Source: an uncultured Bacteroidales bacterium
Lineage (GTDB): Bacteria; Bacteroidota; Bacteroidia; Bacteroidales; ML635J-15
Reading direction: 5' to 3'
Assembly (NCBI GenBank): GCA_905234755.1
Contig: CAJOIT010000005.1
Location: 62,001-126,000 of the forward strand
Length of the DNA stretch: 64,000 nt
Shown: one piece after another, positions 61,610 through 64,000 of the stretch
How positions within the stretch are numbered: position 1 is the first letter of the stretch
Layout of the letters: each line of letters starts with the position of its first letter
Translations under genes and position numbers: made by a program
The notes under the pieces: generated by a model
What the model saw: the letters and a program-made list of their open reading frames with translations, nothing else
The model's database searches: none
What the model was told of the DNA's origin: nothing

Positions 61610-63763
61610 TTATTTCAGATGGTCGTCAAAATAGCGAGTGACAGTCCTCATAAGATGCACCCTATCAAGTCCGCGCACATTGTGTTCGTGGTTGGGGTAA
61701 ACGAAATAGTCAACTAGCACCTTGTTTTCAATGCACTTGTTGAGGAACTGCAAACTGTGCTGCCATACAACAACTGGGTCGATGCAACCATGAATTATCA
61801 TCAGGCGACCTTTCAACTTGTCGGTCTTGTTGAGCAGACTTGCCTTTTCGTAACCTTCTGGATTTTCCTGAGGAGTGTCCATGTAGCGTTCTCCATACAT
61901 TACCTCGTAGTATTTCCAGTCGATAACTGGACCTCCGGCAACACCCACCTTGAAAATGTCGGCGCAATCGGTCATAAGCGTAGTAGTCATAAATCCGCCG
62001 TAGCTCCATCCGTGAACGCCAAGCCTGTCCATATCGACATAGCCAAGCGACTTCAGGAACTCAACGCCAGTCAATTGGTCGCGAGTCTCAACCGAGCCCA
62101 CATGCCTATGAATTATACTTTCGAACTCGAAGCCTCGATTTGCAGAGCCTCTGTTATCGAGAGTAAACATAACATAACCATTCTGAGCCATATACATATC
62201 CCAGCCTGCAGCGCCACCGAAACGAGAATTTGTAATCATCTGTGCGTGAGGGCCTCCGTAAACATACACAATTGCAGGATATTTCTTGTTAGGGTCGAAA
62301 TCGGGCGGAGTTATAAGACGGTAATACAAATCCGTCTTACCATCATCGGCCTTAAGTGTTCCAATCTTCAATGTAGGCATCTTGTAGTTTGCAAGAGCAT
62401 TCTCTGCCGTCAACAAAGTTGAGATTGCCTTTCCCGTGGATGTTTGGTAGAGAATATATTCACGGGGAACAGTTGTCGATTCGTATGAATCAACCAAATA
62501 TTCACCATCGTTTGAAAGAATAGCATCATGTTTACCGCTATTGCCTGAAATCAAGGTCATTTTTCCTGATGCGATGTTCACCTTATATATTGTAAAGTCA
62601 ATAGGAGTTTCCTTGTTTGCATTGATAATCAAGTCCTGATTCTTGTTTGCGAATCCGTAAATTTCCTGAACTTCGAAATCGCCCTTTGTAATCTGAGAAA
62701 TCTGCTTGCCATCTATATTATATAGGTATAAGTGCCAGAATCCATCCTTGCGCGACCAGTAGATGAATTTTTCAGGGTCGTTGGGCAAGAAAGTAAGCGG
62801 ATGCTGAGGCTCGACATAGCGCTCATTCTTCTCCTCGAACAAAAGCTTTTCGAACTTACCAGTTGTAGCACTGTATCTACGCATCTGCAAATGGTTCTGC
62901 TCGCGGTTCAGCACCCCGACATATATCGACTTCTCATCGGGGCTCCAAGTTACCATGGAAAGGTACTGGTCTTTAGGTCCATCAACATCAAGATAAATTA
63001 TCTTCTGCGTTTTCATGTCGAAAACGCCAACGGTCACCTCTTCGCTGTCCATGCCTGCCATGCAATATTTTTCGGGTTTCAACTTTGCCACGCGCTCGTT
63101 GACATCAACAATAGGATAATCGGAGACCTTGCTGTTGTCCTTGCGGTAGAAAGCCAAGTAATTACCCTTTGGCGACCAGAAAATTCCGCCATCAATACCA
63201 AATTCGTTGCGATGAACAGTCTGACCGTAAACGATGTTGCAGTCCTTTTCATCGCTAACCTTCATAACCTTGTCGCCCGATTTTATCAGCAGGTTGTTGT
63301 CAACCGTATACGCAAAGCTTGAATTAGCCGCGCAATAGGTTGCATTCTCCACATCGTCGTCACACTTTGCAGCAGAAGTGATTTTTTTCTTTGCAACATC
63401 AAACACGCAGACTGAATTTCCAACGCGGACTTCCATTTCGTTCTTCGAAAGCCAGGTGTAACCCGGATAAGACATCGCTGGTGCTATGTCATTCTTCTTC
63501 AGCTCCGAAACCAACTCTTCAAGAGCGAACAAAGTCGTAGTCTTTTTCTTGTCGAAAGAAAATTCAACCAAGTTACGACCGTCCCACTTAGTGCAAGTCT
63601 TTGCATCAGGACGGATTTGCAGTCCATAAATCATTTCGTGATACAAGTTGCGCCATACGCCAACTACTGCATCGTCGATTGTTAAAGATTTTGTCTGCGC
63701 TCCCACATAAAACGGCAACACGCAAAGGATTGCCAAAAACACTAAAGTTATTCTCCTTATCAT
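61610..63763 (-). CDS. S9B dipeptidyl peptidase IV-like serine peptidase
   Basis: An exported serine peptidase of about 717 residues that removes N-terminal X-Pro/X-Ala dipeptides. Start MIRRITLVFLAILCVLPFYVGAQ (63763). The eight-bladed propeller (about 40-450) includes FWSPKGNYLAFYRKDNS, with VTWSPDEKSIYVGVLNR and WHLYLYNIDGK. The alpha/beta-hydrolase domain has YVYGGPHAQ, the nucleophile elbow HGWSYGGFM (Ser about 587), Asp in IIHGCIDPVV (about 662) and His in PNHEHNV. It likely works with the T9SS protease at 48067 in peptide utilisation (inference). Own -7 element. Confidence 0.93.
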   Translation of the reverse strand: MIRRITLVFLAILCVLPFYVGAQTKSLTIDDAVVGVWRNLYHEMIYGLQIRPDAKTCTKWDGRNLVEFSFDKKKTTTLFALEELVSELKKNDIAPAMSYPGYTWLSKNEMEVRVGNSVCVFDVAKKKITSAAKCDDDVENATYCAANSSFAYTVDNNLLIKSGDKVMKVSDEKDCNIVYGQTVHRNEFGIDGGIFWSPKGNYLAFYRKDNSKVSDYPIVDVNERVAKLKPEKYCMAGMDSEEVTVGVFDMKTQKIIYLDVDGPKDQYLSMVTWSPDEKSIYVGVLNREQNHLQMRRYSATTGKFEKLLFEEKNERYVEPQHPLTFLPNDPEKFIYWSRKDGFWHLYLYNIDGKQISQITKGDFEVQEIYGFANKNQDLIINANKETPIDFTIYKVNIASGKMTLISGNSGKHDAILSNDGEYLVDSYESTTVPREYILYQTSTGKAISTLLTAENALANYKMPTLKIGTLKADDGKTDLYYRLITPPDFDPNKKYPAIVYVYGGPHAQMITNSRFGGAAGWDMYMAQNGYVMFTLDNRGSANRGFEFESIIHRHVGSVETRDQLTGVEFLKSLGYVDMDRLGVHGWSYGGFMTTTLMTDCADIFKVGVAGGPVIDWKYYEVMYGERYMDTPQENPEGYEKASLLNKTDKLKGRLMIIHGCIDPVVVWQHSLQFLNKCIENKVLVDYFVYPNHEHNVRGLDRVHLMRTVTRYFDDHLK

Positions 63764-63784
63764 TTCTTTATTAATTTTATGCGA

Positions 63785-63792
63785 CAAATATA
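63785..63792 (-). promoter_or_regulatory. -7 promoter element for the DPP IV gene
   Basis: TATATTTG on the minus strand, 22 nt before the ATG at 63763. The remaining 200 bp to the window end show no gene. Confidence 0.55.
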
Positions 63793-64000
63793 CGGAATGT
63801 CGTGCGTTATCCCAAACGCATTATATATTTTTTAACACTATATGCATAAAATCGCACCTACACGCCATTCCTACATTTAGCAAACACGGCAAAAAGTCGC
63901 CGAAAAACAAAACTCATCAGAAATTTTTCACCGCCATCGCAACCTCCTAACAAACTAAACCAAAGAGAGTTATATCACCGCACAAACTAAAAGTCGCAAT

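Overview
The window looks like a chromosomal segment of an uncultured-type Bacteroidales (Bacteroidetes). The evidence is consistent across the window: four large secreted proteins end in type IX secretion (T9SS) C-terminal sorting domains; most transcription units are preceded by the Bacteroidetes -7 promoter element TAnnTTTG; several families restricted to this phylum are present (DUF4783, DUF4290, FISUMP-domain lipoproteins); and lipoproteins carry short LLSSC/FASC-type lipoboxes. Most genes lie on the minus strand and are single-copy chromosomal genes.

Layout. 1-6 kb: mtnA with a membrane LytTR regulator, the DUF4783-nadC-YihY operon, and an AraC regulator divergent from a giant MMPL exporter (6.1-9.3 kb). 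9.4-15.9 kb: an accessory-looking block with four paralogous proteins of unknown family, an SGNH hydrolase and a secreted YD-like protein. In its middle, on the opposite strand, sits an AAA ATPase/PD-(D/E)XK nuclease gene bracketed by copies of a 54-bp hairpin repeat. 16-24 kb: an M23-like/S41 fusion peptidase, a CYTH protein, a large T9SS protein, ffh and tRNA-Thr(CGT). 24-29 kb: a secreted unknown, a MoxR/VWA pair and a PIN-type toxin-antitoxin pair. 29-31 kb: a FISUMP lipoprotein with a C-terminal variable-region-like segment and a structured leader RNA. 31-40 kb: a large sensor kinase, rlmH, a ParE-type TA pair, a palindrome cluster, and a fadD-SUMF-like-PBP4 run. 40-42 kb: a T9SS protein. 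42-45 kb: cinA and the DGR cassette. 45-48 kb: a BtuCDF/FecBCD-type importer operon. 48-64 kb: a T9SS PKD peptidase, tRNA-Lys(TTT), the DUF4290-murA-TlpA operon, uvrD, a small lipoprotein with an outer-membrane-type protein, a T9SS repeat protein and a DPP IV-like peptidase.

The most striking system is a diversity-generating retroelement (DGR) at 43.5-45.1 kb. The last 203 bp of a FISUMP lipoprotein gene (variable region, 44132-44334) align without gaps to a non-genic copy (template repeat, 43653-43855). By hand alignment 29 of 30 differences fall on template adenines, and all 19 Asn codons of the template are changed in the variable region, 12 of them to Tyr. No reverse transcriptase gene is present beside the cassette or anywhere in the window, so the element must be driven in trans or be an orphan. 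A second FISUMP lipoprotein at 29.3 kb ends in a related, probably diversified, segment.

Second in interest is the repeat-flanked ATPase-nuclease (11.08-12.99 kb). Three same-orientation copies of a long imperfect hairpin surround a single gene in a way that recalls REP/RAYT or attC-type cassettes, though no transposase or integrase is visible. Third is a 5' leader at 30.9-31.04 kb that can form a long rod or, alternatively, a terminator. All alignments and foldings were done by eye; no database search was possible.
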